Shown piece after piece: positions 35,054-43,391 of a stretch of DNA of 64,000 bases. Made by a program: the position numbers and the translations under genes. The stretch is from UBA3941 sp002385665 (GTDB lineage Bacteria; Bacillota; Clostridia; Caldicoprobacterales; UBA3941). The DNA is taken from the NCBI GenBank assembly GCA_050949255.1, contig JBMNFJ010000016.1, positions 186,001 through 250,000 of the forward strand, read 5' to 3'. The notes under the pieces are model-generated. The model made no database searches, had not been told where the DNA came from, and saw nothing but the letters and a program-made list of their open reading frames with translations. How positions within the stretch are numbered: position 1 is the first letter of the stretch; each line of letters starts with the position of its first letter.

Positions 35054-35926
35054 ATGAAGTTAGGTGTGAGTTCCTACAGTTTAATCAACCTGGTACGCGG
35101 TGGACAGATCAAGCAGTTGGATGTTATTCATATAGTCAAAGAGATGGGATGCGACCTCATTGAATTTGTACCCTTTATATTGGAAGAGGGTGAAACCAAT
35201 GAGGATTTTGCCATCCGGGCCAGGGAAGAATGCGCAAAGGTGGGTTTAGAGATAGGGAGCTATACGGTAGGCGCAGATTTTATAAATGGTTCGGATGGGG
35301 ACTTGGATGCAGAGATTCAAAGAGTTAAGGGTGAAGTTGACATCGCAAGGATTCTAGGGGCCAAAACCATGAGACATGATGCGACCATTGGTTTTCCCAA
35401 GGACCATAAAGGACCAAGGGATTTTGATGCGGCTCTTCCAAGGTTGATAGAGGGTTGTAGGGCTGTTACGGAATATGCCCAGCAATTCGGTATTAAAACG
35501 ATGATAGAAAATCATGGTTTTTTTTGCCAGGACAGTGATAGGGTAGAAAAACTAATTAACGGCGTAAACCACCCCAACTTCGGACTCCTACTGGACATGG
35601 GCAATTTTGTCTGTGTTGATGAAAGCCCGGAAATCGCAATGGGTAAGTTAATGCCCTATGCCTTCCATGTCCATGCCAAGGATTTTCACATTAAATCGGG
35701 AATGCACCCTGATCCGGGCAAAGGATGGTTTAGGTCCAGGGGTGGAAACTATCTAAGGGGTGCCATTATTGGACACGGAGATGTAGCCATTCCACAGTGC
35801 CTCAGAATTATCAAGGATTCAGGCTATGAAGGCGCATTATCTATAGAATTTGAGGGGCTGGAGGATCCAAGGATGGGTGTGGAGATAGGGCTTGATAACC
35901 TGCGCAGATACCTGAAGCTCATCTGA
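35054..35926 (+). CDS. Sugar phosphate isomerase/epimerase family protein
   Basis: 290-residue AP2Ec TIM barrel with TMIENHGFFCQDSD (metal Glu), FGLLLDMGNFVCVDES (metal Asp), HVHAKDFHIK (metal His) and LSIEFEGLEDP (metal Glu). Inositol- and keto-sugar-type isomerases share these motifs. AGGAGG lies 7 bases before the ATG. It stands alone between the T-box/glyQS unit and the RNA methyltransferase gene. The third paralogue in the window. Confidence 0.83.
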   Translation: MKLGVSSYSLINLVRGGQIKQLDVIHIVKEMGCDLIEFVPFILEEGETNEDFAIRAREECAKVGLEIGSYTVGADFINGSDGDLDAEIQRVKGEVDIARILGAKTMRHDATIGFPKDHKGPRDFDAALPRLIEGCRAVTEYAQQFGIKTMIENHGFFCQDSDRVEKLINGVNHPNFGLLLDMGNFVCVDESPEIAMGKLMPYAFHVHAKDFHIKSGMHPDPGKGWFRSRGGNYLRGAIIGHGDVAIPQCLRIIKDSGYEGALSIEFEGLEDPRMGVEIGLDNLRRYLKLI

Positions 35927-36014
35927 TTTCATAATTGGATAATCCGTTTTTATATTGGCCGGCTGTATACTGAATTATTACTGATAAACTCATGGTGATT
36001 TTAGGAGCAGATAG

Positions 36015-36851
36015 ATGAAACCGATAGTTAAGAAAATCCGTAAAGAGAATAATGATTTTCAGCGGATTGAGGTACTTAAAAGGAATAGGGAAAAGAGAAA
36101 CAGGTACAAGCAATTCTTTGTTGAGGGGGTAAAACCCATCAACTTTGCCATAGAAAACAATTGGGAAATTGAGTCTTTTGCATACTCCAGGGAAGTACCC
36201 TTATCCAATTGGGCAAAGGGAGTGCTATCAAATTCTACGGCTAAAACACATTTTGAACTGCCGCTTAGGTTGATGGAGAAACTCAGCGACAAGGAAGAAG
36301 ATTTGTCGGAACTTATTGCCATTGTTTCCATTCCCGATGATGATATATCCAGGATAAGGGTAGGAGACGATACTCTGATTGTGGTCGTTGATAGGCCTTC
36401 CAGCTATGGGAATCTTGGAACGATTATACGCTCATGCGATGCATTAAATGTCGATGGTATAGTTGTTACGGGACATGCCGTTGATATATATGATACCAGG
36501 ACCATAAGGGCCAGCATGGGTACTCTATTTACTGTACCTGTAGTTAGATTACAATCCCATAAACAGCTTTTGCTATGGTTTAATGATATTAGACAAAACC
36601 ATAAGGATTTTAAAATAGTTGGTTCATCAGCCAGTGGTGATGCGCTTATTATGGATGTGGATCTAACAACCAGACCTATGGCCTTGGTCATAGGCAACGA
36701 AACTCATGGGCTTAGCTACAATTACAAGCAGCTATGTGACATTCTTGTCAGGATACCCATGCATGGATATATTACTTCGCTTAACGTGGCCTGTGCTACT
36801 TCCATAATGCTATATGAGTTGGAGAGACAGAGGATGGCAACCAGAGACTGA
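36015..36851 (+). CDS. TrmH/SpoU-family RNA 2'-O-methyltransferase
   Basis: 278-residue SPOUT protein with an N-terminal substrate-binding domain (RYKQFFVEGVKPI) and a knotted catalytic domain: RPSSYGNLGTIIRSCDAL (motif 1 Asn/Arg), LVIGNETHGLS (motif 2) and HGYITSLNVACATSIMLYEL (motif 3). It methylates tRNA or rRNA with S-adenosylmethionine; the target nucleotide is not readable. GGAGCAG precedes the ATG, and a strong terminator follows. Confidence 0.9.
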   Translation: MKPIVKKIRKENNDFQRIEVLKRNREKRNRYKQFFVEGVKPINFAIENNWEIESFAYSREVPLSNWAKGVLSNSTAKTHFELPLRLMEKLSDKEEDLSELIAIVSIPDDDISRIRVGDDTLIVVVDRPSSYGNLGTIIRSCDALNVDGIVVTGHAVDIYDTRTIRASMGTLFTVPVVRLQSHKQLLLWFNDIRQNHKDFKIVGSSASGDALIMDVDLTTRPMALVIGNETHGLSYNYKQLCDILVRIPMHGYITSLNVACATSIMLYELERQRMATRD

Positions 36852-36863
36852 ATCTTTGCCGAG

Positions 36864-36893
36864 GGCGACCTTAAAGGTCGCCTTTATCATTTT
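36864..36893 (+). terminator. Terminator after trmH-like gene
   Basis: GGCGACC (36864-36870) pairs with GGTCGCC (36876-36882), followed by TTTATCATTTT. Confidence 0.85.
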
Positions 36894-37082
36894 AAAAAAG
36901 GACGGCCATGTCAGTCATATTTTCCCATTGCTTTCTTATATATTTATTAGAATGTTATATTTATTGACGCTAGGAAGGGTCTGCTTATAGATTATAATTA
37001 TCGTAATATATGAATCATAAGTAAAAAGTTCTTCTATTGGGATTCAATATAAGAGGTATAATTAAAATAATAGTTATGGGAA

Positions 37083-38237
37083 GTGGTGGGGATTTTGGAA
37101 CGGATCAGAATTAACAAAAGATCAAATTTAACCTATAATCTTGTTGTCATCTTATTAATAGTTGGGATTGTTTTTTTTAGCTACCGCCTGCTATCCAACC
37201 ACCTGGCCCTTTCTAACAGTAATTCTTTCAGTGAGTCTGAGAATGTTCAGGAGGAAGGCCAGATTGGTATATCCGGAAGTAAAGGTGATTTTTTCTCGGA
37301 TATATGGATTCGATTAAAGGAAATAAACTTAACTGATCCGGCTTTTATACTATCATCCCATATGCCTTATTTAAGTGCTCCATATACTCAATATGAGCCT
37401 GTAGATACTGAGGATGAATCAGTTGTTGCTGCTACCGTTACCGCGGAACAGGATATTTCTCGCCAAGCCCAGCGTCCTTCCAGTGACGATCTTGAGCGCT
37501 ACGAAGAAGCTGTTGGGGAAGTTTCTGAAGAGATACAAATCCAAGTAAAAAAAATCAGCGATGATCTTCCACCTATTACCCTTCAAGGTAGCGGGCCACA
37601 GATCCTGATTTATCATACTCATTCCAGAGAAGCATATAGGCAAGATCCTGACAATCCATATAAGGATATTGCCGTATTTAGGAGTAATGATTTGAGTCAA
37701 ACAGTTGTAGGGGTTGGAGAGGAGTTGGCTAAAGAGCTCCAGAAACGGAATATACCGGTACTACATGATCGTACGGATCATGAGGTTTATCCTTGGAAAT
37801 CAGGGCTGTATCCCCGATCCTTGGATACCATCAGGAAGCGGCAAAAAGAACATAAATCCCTAAAGATCTTTTTAGATATACATCGCAACTATAATGAAAA
37901 GCTCAAGGATCCGGATAAGGAAGTAGTGATCATAAACGGTGAAAGAGTAGCAAAGTTTTTTATACTTATAGGTACTGCCCAGGGTGTAAGCGGTGGTTTT
38001 AGTGAGAAACCAAATTGGAGGGAGAATTATCAATTTGCTCTGAAAATAACTAACTTAGCCAACGAAAAATATCCAGGATTGGCAGATAAGGTCATGCTTA
38101 AGACGGGACGATACAATCAGCACGTATCCAATAGAGCCATATTGATTGAGATAGGAAACCATATGACTACCTTCGCTGAGGCCAAACGCAGCGCCAGATA
38201 TATAGCTGAAATACTAAGCGATATAATTGAAAAATAG
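37083..38237 (+). CDS. spoIIP: Stage II sporulation protein P (SpoIIP)
   Basis: 384-residue protein with one N-terminal membrane helix (NLVVILLIVGIVFFSYRLL), a variable linker and the SpoIIP amidase/endopeptidase domain: LIYHTHSREAYRQD, LDIHRN and RYNQHVSNRAILIEIGNHMT. With SpoIID and SpoIIM it digests septal peptidoglycan during engulfment. Start is unclear: GTG 37083 with a GGGAA site, or TTG 37095. It is not next to gpr, its usual neighbour in many Bacillota. Confidence 0.92.
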   Translation: MVGILERIRINKRSNLTYNLVVILLIVGIVFFSYRLLSNHLALSNSNSFSESENVQEEGQIGISGSKGDFFSDIWIRLKEINLTDPAFILSSHMPYLSAPYTQYEPVDTEDESVVAATVTAEQDISRQAQRPSSDDLERYEEAVGEVSEEIQIQVKKISDDLPPITLQGSGPQILIYHTHSREAYRQDPDNPYKDIAVFRSNDLSQTVVGVGEELAKELQKRNIPVLHDRTDHEVYPWKSGLYPRSLDTIRKRQKEHKSLKIFLDIHRNYNEKLKDPDKEVVIINGERVAKFFILIGTAQGVSGGFSEKPNWRENYQFALKITNLANEKYPGLADKVMLKTGRYNQHVSNRAILIEIGNHMTTFAEAKRSARYIAEILSDIIEK

Positions 38238-38269
38238 GCTATAGAAAAATTCGATACAATTTACCAACA

Positions 38270-38341
38270 TTGACAATGTTTTACACTTATGATAATATTA
38301 GCATGGAAGGCATTTCATGGGGGTCCATGGGATGCCTTATT
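38270..38341 (+). promoter_or_regulatory. Promoter with hairpin at the transcript start
   Basis: TTGACA (38270-38275) and TAATAT (38293-38298) are 17 bases apart. The predicted start (about 38305) is followed at once by a stem: AAGGCAT (near 38308) pairs with ATGCCTT (near 38335), with inner CATGG/CCATG. The hairpin lacks a long T tract. The leader to the GreA-C-like gene is about 200 bases. Confidence 0.65.
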
Positions 38342-38504
38342 TCGCATCTATGCCAAATACGTTGTGTCGGGTATTGTGGGTTTTTTATATGGGGGAGAGG
38401 GGTATTTCCAGCTAAAATAGAAGGCAGTAGATTTTCTACCCTATCAAAACCCGTATGTTGCATTTATTAAGATTATTGTTTCCAATATTGTAAGGAGGAT
38501 TATA

Positions 38505-38951
38505 ATGCAGGAGAATGGTCATCATAATATTTCTGTTTTTTTAACAAAACACTTAAAGGAAATAATGAGTATCAGAAATCATATTTTAAAGGAATTTTAT
38601 GTGGAGTATACCAGGGAAAGGGACACTTTCAAGAACATGATAGATCAGTACCTGGATTACTTAAGGGGCTTTGTAGAGAACAATTCCAATGTTTCCATAG
38701 ATCAGCATTGGCCTCTAATCCTAATAGGGAGCATAGCAGAAGTCCACGATCTGGACTATAATGAAACAGAAAGACTAAAAATAGTACCTCCTTTTTATGA
38801 TAAAGGTGGCGAGAGGTTTGATTGTGCCTCCTGTCTATCGCCTGTAGGTCATGCCCTTCTGTTTAAAAGAGTAGGGGATAGGATAACCGTAAACACCCCT
38901 TTAGGGAATTGTAGATTTATGGTAAAATCCATTGAGCTGCCTACTCTGTAG
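38505..38951 (+). CDS. GreA/GreB C-terminal-domain protein (atypical)
   Basis: 148 residues. The C-terminal half matches the FKBP-like domain of Gre factors and Rnk: LSPVGHALLFKRVGDRITVNTP, then CRFMVKSIEL. The N-terminal about 70 residues (LKEIMSIRNHILKEFYVEYTRERDTF) are helical but too short and different from the GreA coiled coil, so cleavage-factor activity is doubtful. It may bind the RNA polymerase secondary channel as a regulator, which is an inference. AAGGAGG lies 6 bases before the ATG. It precedes the PocR-GGDEF-EAL gene by about 110 bases. Confidence 0.72.
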   Translation: MQENGHHNISVFLTKHLKEIMSIRNHILKEFYVEYTRERDTFKNMIDQYLDYLRGFVENNSNVSIDQHWPLILIGSIAEVHDLDYNETERLKIVPPFYDKGGERFDCASCLSPVGHALLFKRVGDRITVNTPLGNCRFMVKSIELPTL

Positions 38952-39059
38952 TTGAAAATTGCACTGGCAGAGTGTTCCTTTTTAGGGGAATTTGTATTAT
39001 AATTGTTTGATATACAACCACTATCAGTAATAAGATAGAAATGAAAGGTGGCTGGTGGC

Positions 39060-41069
39060 GTGGATTATGAATTTGCGGATTTAGTAGACATCTACGAATT
39101 TCAAGGGCTATTTGATAGTATATACGAGGTAACAGGTATAGCAGCCGGTATCGCTAGTGTTGATGGTACCTTCTTAACAAAAACCGGCGAGTTTGACTTG
39201 TGTACAAAATTTCACAGGGCGAATCCCTGTATAGCCGGTATGTGTGTTGAATCCATTAAAGCCTCAGCTAAAGCAATAGAAAAAGATGAGGAATATAGGT
39301 ATTACAAATGTGAAAATGGAATTATGCATGCCATTACTCCTATCTATATCAAGGATAAGTGTGTTGCTGTTATCTATAAATCACAATTCTTTTTGTCTGC
39401 CCCTGATTTGGAATACTACAGAAACCAAGCTAAGGTCCTTGGGTTAGATGAAGAAAAATATATAGAAGCAATTAAAAAGGTACCCATTTATTCCAAGGAA
39501 GACATGGACAAGTTTATGGAATTTGCGTCACGAATAGCCAAGTTATTTGCACAAATGGGACATGACCAAATCACTCTGTTAGAAGAACAGACTAAATCAG
39601 AACTTCGATATCAGGAACTTATGGCAAAGCATCAAGAGTTAATGGCTATATATGAAGAAATAGGGGACATGGAAAAGGAACTTCATAACCGAAAGCATAA
39701 GATAGAATACCAAGAGGACGCTTTAAAGGTTAGCCAGGAGAGGATACGCTATTTAGCATATTATGATGCGGTGACAGGTCTCCCCAACAGGTTATATGTA
39801 GCGGATAGAGTAACCCATTGGGTTTCTATTGCAAAGCGAGAAAATAAAAAAGGTGTTCTATTTTTCTTAGACATCGATAATTTTAAGGTAATAAATGATA
39901 CCTTTGGCCACGGATTTGGGGATAAGGTCCTCAAGAAATTCGGTACGGAGTTGGGTAAAATCTGTGATGGAGATAGCTTTGTCGGCAGATTTGGTGGCGA
40001 TGAATTTATCTTGGTCAAATTCGGAATAAAAGATGTACAAGATGTAGAAAGCATTGTCAACAGCATATTAGGAATCTTTGATGCTCCATGGATTATCGAT
40101 GGATTTGATGTATATCCGACGGTTAGCATTGGCATTACCATATTTCCAGACGATGGAGACAACACAGAGGTTCTATTAAAAAATGCTGATATCGCCATGT
40201 ATGAGGCAAAAAAATATGGGAAAAATGCTTATGAATTTTTCGAAAAATCTATGAACGATAGGGTCATACATAGGATGAAGATGGATAGGGATCTTCGCAA
40301 TGCTTTGGAGAGAGGGGAATTCTACCTGGTATATCAGCCACAGGTTAATACAAGGACTGGGAGGATCGAAGCAGTAGAGGCATTAATTAGATGGAACCAC
40401 CCCGAACATGGATTAATTTCTCCTGTCTACTTTATTCCCTTCGCAGAGGAGACAGGGCTTATTATACCCATTGGCGAGTGGGTATTGAGAACAGCCTGCA
40501 AGCAGAATAAGGCTTGGCAGGACAAGGGATATAATCCTATCAGAGTATCGGTGAATATATCTCCTCTACAACTGAGGCGATGGAATTTCATTTCCTTGGT
40601 TAAAGAGATTCTGGAAGATGTAGAGTTAGAACCCAGCTATCTGGAGTTGGAAATTACAGAAAACTACATAATGGAATCCACGGAAGAGAATATAGAAGTA
40701 CTGGAACAGTTATACCAGATGGGGGTAAGGATTGCCTTGGACGATTTTGGTACGGGATACTCTTCCCTGAATTATCTTCAGCGCTTACCCATAAACAATC
40801 TAAAGGTGGATAGTTCCTTTGTGGAAGATATAACGGAAAATGTGGACAAAAGGTATATAGCAGAAGTGATCATTAACCTAGCCCATAGATTGAGTCTTAT
40901 GGTGACAGCCGAGGGTGTAGAAACGGAAGAGCAGCTCCGTATGTTGGTAAGCCAACAATGTGACTTTATTCAAGGATTTCTTTTTAGTATGCCGCTACCA
41001 CCAGAGGATATTGAAGGCATATTAAAACAGGGAAGGTTGGATATAGTTAAATATCTTCAGATGGTGTGA
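39060..41069 (+). CDS. PocR-GGDEF-EAL cyclic-di-GMP protein
   Basis: 669 residues: PocR ligand-sensing domain (about 1-175), coiled coil (185-230), GGDEF (about 240-390) and EAL (about 410-660). The GGDEF motif is intact (GRFGGDEFIL) but the usual RxxD inhibitory site upstream is missing (CDGD). EAL retains EALIRW, DDFGTGYSSL and the metal-site Asp/Glu pattern, so both synthase and phosphodiesterase could work. No membrane helix, so a cytosolic sensor. GTG 39060 is chosen because AAAGGTGG sits 8-9 bases upstream; GTG 39048 lies inside that site. Confidence 0.92.
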   Translation: MDYEFADLVDIYEFQGLFDSIYEVTGIAAGIASVDGTFLTKTGEFDLCTKFHRANPCIAGMCVESIKASAKAIEKDEEYRYYKCENGIMHAITPIYIKDKCVAVIYKSQFFLSAPDLEYYRNQAKVLGLDEEKYIEAIKKVPIYSKEDMDKFMEFASRIAKLFAQMGHDQITLLEEQTKSELRYQELMAKHQELMAIYEEIGDMEKELHNRKHKIEYQEDALKVSQERIRYLAYYDAVTGLPNRLYVADRVTHWVSIAKRENKKGVLFFLDIDNFKVINDTFGHGFGDKVLKKFGTELGKICDGDSFVGRFGGDEFILVKFGIKDVQDVESIVNSILGIFDAPWIIDGFDVYPTVSIGITIFPDDGDNTEVLLKNADIAMYEAKKYGKNAYEFFEKSMNDRVIHRMKMDRDLRNALERGEFYLVYQPQVNTRTGRIEAVEALIRWNHPEHGLISPVYFIPFAEETGLIIPIGEWVLRTACKQNKAWQDKGYNPIRVSVNISPLQLRRWNFISLVKEILEDVELEPSYLELEITENYIMESTEENIEVLEQLYQMGVRIALDDFGTGYSSLNYLQRLPINNLKVDSSFVEDITENVDKRYIAEVIINLAHRLSLMVTAEGVETEEQLRMLVSQQCDFIQGFLFSMPLPPEDIEGILKQGRLDIVKYLQMV

Positions 41070-41152
41070 CAGTGAAATTCCACATGATCAGTAATAAATT
41101 ACCTTATATAGATGAACACAGTTTTTAGACAGCGTGTAAAATATGACTTGGT

Positions 41153-41188
41153 ATCCAAGTGCTGCCGTGCAGATACTTGGATTTTTTT
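41153..41188 (+). terminator. Terminator after the GGDEF-EAL gene
   Basis: ATCCAAGT (41153-41160) pairs with ACTTGGAT (41175-41182), followed by seven T. Confidence 0.92.
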
Positions 41189-41343
41189 ATACATGAAATG
41201 TTATATGTTGACGTGATGGGAATAAACAGGATGTCATAGGGTATAAAGCTTCTGTACTGGATGTATTTGTTTATGCTATTAGTGACATAATAAATAAACA
41301 GCATGAATTTAGTACTGAATTAGTACTAAGGAGGTTAGTAATA

Positions 41344-41772
41344 GTGTCCAACAAAAGAACAATAGAAGCACTTAATCAGCTTTTACAAGGAGAATATATG
41401 GCGGTTGAGAGTTTCAATAACTTTATATCCAGGCTGGAAGAGGGAAATGTGAAGCAAGCTTTTATAGAAGTACAGAAACAGCATAGGGAAAATATTGATA
41501 AATTAGCAAGCTATATCCAATTTATAGGCGGACAGCCAGACGAAAACCTTGGAATGAAGGGGTATATGGGTGACATGATGCTGAATATGCAGCTGGGACC
41601 AGATAGTGATACAAATGAAATCATAAAAAAAGCTATCGAAGGAGAGACTAAAGGTGTTAATATGGCTGAAAAAGTCCTAAGGGGTGATCTTGACGAAAGG
41701 TCAAGAGACATAGCTGGTGAGGTATTACATAAGGATAGGAAGTCTATAGAAAAAATAAAAAGCTTATTATAG
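41344..41772 (+). CDS. DUF2383 ferritin-like four-helix protein
   Basis: 142 residues forming a four-helix bundle: LNQLLQGEYMAVESF, KQHRENIDKLASYI, IKKAIEGETKGVNMAEK and EVLHKDRKSIEKI, with Glu and His at ferritin-like positions. The DUF2383 family is common in spore formers and its function is unknown; iron or stress roles are guesses. The start is GTG 41344, with AAGGAGG 9 bases upstream. It is monocistronic, with its own terminator. Confidence 0.8.
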   Translation: MSNKRTIEALNQLLQGEYMAVESFNNFISRLEEGNVKQAFIEVQKQHRENIDKLASYIQFIGGQPDENLGMKGYMGDMMLNMQLGPDSDTNEIIKKAIEGETKGVNMAEKVLRGDLDERSRDIAGEVLHKDRKSIEKIKSLL

Positions 41773-41781
41773 AAAGCATGT

Positions 41782-41806
41782 AATAGCCATCAAGGCTATT
41801 TTTTAT
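41782..41806 (+). terminator. Terminator after the DUF2383 gene
   Basis: AATAGCC (41782-41788) pairs with GGCTATT (41794-41800), followed by a T run. Confidence 0.88.
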
Positions 41807-41943
41807 AAAAATATATAAAAAATATATATTGGATATCCTTTGCCGGACACATAAAGGATAATCCGAATTATTTATACCGAGAGTATAAACATTATTGTAC
41901 TGCCATTATTTCTGGCGTTGTAGCAGATAAAGTAAACATAAAT

Positions 41944-41974
41944 AAACCGCTTAAGTCTTAGACTTAAGCGGTTT
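41944..41974 (-). terminator. Terminator of the tRNA-Pro gene
   Basis: A 14-bp perfect stem, AAACCGCTTAAGTC (41944-41957) with GACTTAAGCGGTTT (41961-41974), over a 3-base loop. On the minus strand it is followed by ATTTATGTTT. Confidence 0.85.
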
Positions 41975-41978
41975 AAAC

Positions 41979-42055
41979 TGGTCTGGGTGAAGGGATTTGA
42001 ACCCCCGACCTCTTGAACCCCATTCAAGCACGCTACCAAACTGCGCCACACCCAG
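41979..42055 (-). tRNA. tRNA-Pro (GGG)
   Basis: Minus strand, 77 nt including an encoded CCA end. Acceptor arms are CTGGGTG and CACCCAG. The anticodon stem is CTTGA/TCAAG with loop ATGGGGT, so the anticodon is GGG. The T arm GTCGGGGGTTCAAATCCC contains TTCAAAT. It is transcribed alone and ended by a strong hairpin. Confidence 0.95.
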
Positions 42056-42120
42056 TAGTTCTTGAGAACACATAATATGATACTATATAAGTAAAAAAAA
42101 ATCAAGGGGAATTTTTTAAT

Positions 42121-42150
42121 TTGACAATCAACATGTCGTTATGATAAAAT
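42121..42150 (+). promoter_or_regulatory. Promoter of rplU-prp-rpmA
   Basis: TTGACA (42121-42126) and TAAAAT (42145-42150) are 18 bases apart. Confidence 0.7.
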
Positions 42151-42152
42151 GT

Positions 42153-42236
42153 TTCAGTGCGTAGCCGCACGGATATGGTTTGAAATCCTTTTAGGTACCA
42201 CTATCCGGCGAGACTGGTTAGAGGAGGTGCATCTTA
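42153..42236 (+). promoter_or_regulatory. L21-type ribosomal protein leader
   Basis: The 80-base 5' leader between the promoter and rplU is GC-rich, with complementary stretches (GTGCG near 42157 with CGCAC, and GGATA with TATCC), and ends in the ribosome site. Firmicute rplU operons typically carry an L21 leader here that senses excess L21. The identification rests on position and structure, not on a covariance match. Confidence 0.6.
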
Positions 42237-42548
42237 ATGTATGCTATTATTAAAACAGGTGGTAAGCAATACCTTGTTCATGAGGGAGATGTTATAAGGG
42301 TAGAAAAGCTAGATGTAGAAGAGGGCTCAGAAGTTACCTTCGACGAAGTATTAGCTATCAACGACGATGAGTCTTTAAGAGTTGGTACCCCTATCCTAGA
42401 GGGATCCAAGGTTGAAGCCAGAGTCATAAAACACGGGAAAGGTAAAAAGATCACCGTTTTTAAGTACAAGCCTAAGAAGAACTATAGGAAAAAGCAGGGA
42501 CATCGTCAGCCCTTTACCCAAGTTCAAATTAGTAAAATTATCGGATAA
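42237..42548 (+). CDS. rplU: 50S ribosomal protein L21
   Basis: 103 residues, [14 protein letters not shown] to [17 protein letters not shown], the complete L21. It binds 23S rRNA and is needed for large-subunit assembly. AGAGGAGG precedes the ATG. It heads the rplU-prp-rpmA operon, whose order is conserved in Firmicutes. Confidence 0.98.
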   Translation: MYAIIKTGGKQYLVHEGDVIRVEKLDVEEGSEVTFDEVLAINDDESLRVGTPILEGSKVEARVIKHGKGKKITVFKYKPKKNYRKKQGHRQPFTQVQISKIIG

Positions 42549-42553
42549 TCGTA

Positions 42554-42889
42554 ATGATTAAGATACTGATTTTGCGAGATTATTTGGGAAATATCCGTCG
42601 GTTAAAAGTAAGTGGCCATTCAGGGTATGACGAGATAGGACGCGATATAATATGTAGCGCTGTTTCGGCTATAGTCCAGACAACAGTTATTGGATTAAGC
42701 AATGTGGTGGGTATAAAACCCCTATATCATCAAGAAAGTGGTTTGGCTGACTTAAGGATACCAGATGGTCTTTCGCAAGAAAAGATTGACGAAGCCAATA
42801 TAGTATTGGAAACAGGCCTCTTGGGGCTTAAGAGTATAGAAGCTGGATATAGTGAATATGTAGATATTCGGGAAAGGAAGGTGGAGTAG
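42554..42889 (+). CDS. prp: Ribosomal-processing cysteine protease Prp
   Basis: 111 residues with the catalytic pair in SGHSGYDEIGRDIICSAVSA (His near 22, Cys near 34). Prp removes the N-terminal extension of L27; the downstream L27 here has that extension. It starts 5 bases after rplU and ends immediately before the rpmA ATG. Confidence 0.95.
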   Translation: MIKILILRDYLGNIRRLKVSGHSGYDEIGRDIICSAVSAIVQTTVIGLSNVVGIKPLYHQESGLADLRIPDGLSQEKIDEANIVLETGLLGLKSIEAGYSEYVDIRERKVE

Positions 42890-43186
42890 ATGTTTGTAAT
42901 GGATCTTCAACTTTTTGCATCCAAAAAGGGAGTAGGAAGTTCCCGAAACGGACGTGATAGTGAGGCTAAGAGATTAGGCGTTAAAAGAGCAGATGGGCAA
43001 TTCGTTTTGGCCGGGAACATCCTGGTAAGGCAGAGAGGAACCAAACTTCATCCCGGTAACAATGTAGGCAGGGGTAAAGATGATACCCTCTACGCATTGG
43101 TAGACGGCATAGTTAAGTTTGAAAGAAAAGGCCGAGATAAAAAGCAGGTTAGCGTTTATCAGGAGACTCAGCTGGCTGTACACTAA
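42890..43186 (+). CDS. rpmA: 50S ribosomal protein L27 with Prp-cleaved N-terminal extension
   Basis: 98 residues. The N terminus [16 protein letters not shown] matches the Prp substrate pattern; cleavage after the Phe exposes [12 protein letters not shown], which reaches the peptidyl-transferase centre. The ATG abuts the prp stop codon, and AAGGAAGGTGGAG lies just upstream. An in-frame ATG at 42899 would also keep most of the recognition sequence. Confidence 0.97.
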   Translation: MFVMDLQLFASKKGVGSSRNGRDSEAKRLGVKRADGQFVLAGNILVRQRGTKLHPGNNVGRGKDDTLYALVDGIVKFERKGRDKKQVSVYQETQLAVH

Positions 43187-43214
43187 TAATATCAGTTATA
43201 TGGACTTCCGATCG

Positions 43215-43254
43215 GGTCTATTACATGAAATAGCTATGTGATAGACCTTTTATA
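43215..43254 (+). terminator. Terminator after rpmA
   Basis: GGTCTAT-T-ACAT (43215-43226) pairs with ATGT-G-ATAGACC (43236-43247), followed by TTTTATATTTT. Confidence 0.88.
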
Positions 43255-43391
43255 TTTTATGGGTATATTAAAAAGGGTACCTTTACTTTTAAAATTCTAT
43301 GGAAGACTATGTCTTATGGGGTATAGAGCTGGGTATAATTGAATTTAGGTTGGGAGATTGGCATAATCTATCAAAAGGAGTTATAGATTAT

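Noticed and set aside
38270..38470. Open frame before the GreA-C-like gene
   Set aside because: It overlaps the predicted promoter and leader hairpin and has no ribosome site.
38238..39059. Cyclic-di-GMP riboswitch before the GGDEF-EAL gene
   Set aside because: No GEMM consensus or tetraloop/receptor pattern was visible in the leader.
41872..42105. Minus-strand open frame across the tRNA-Pro gene
   Set aside because: It runs through the tRNA and its terminator, so it is a chance frame.
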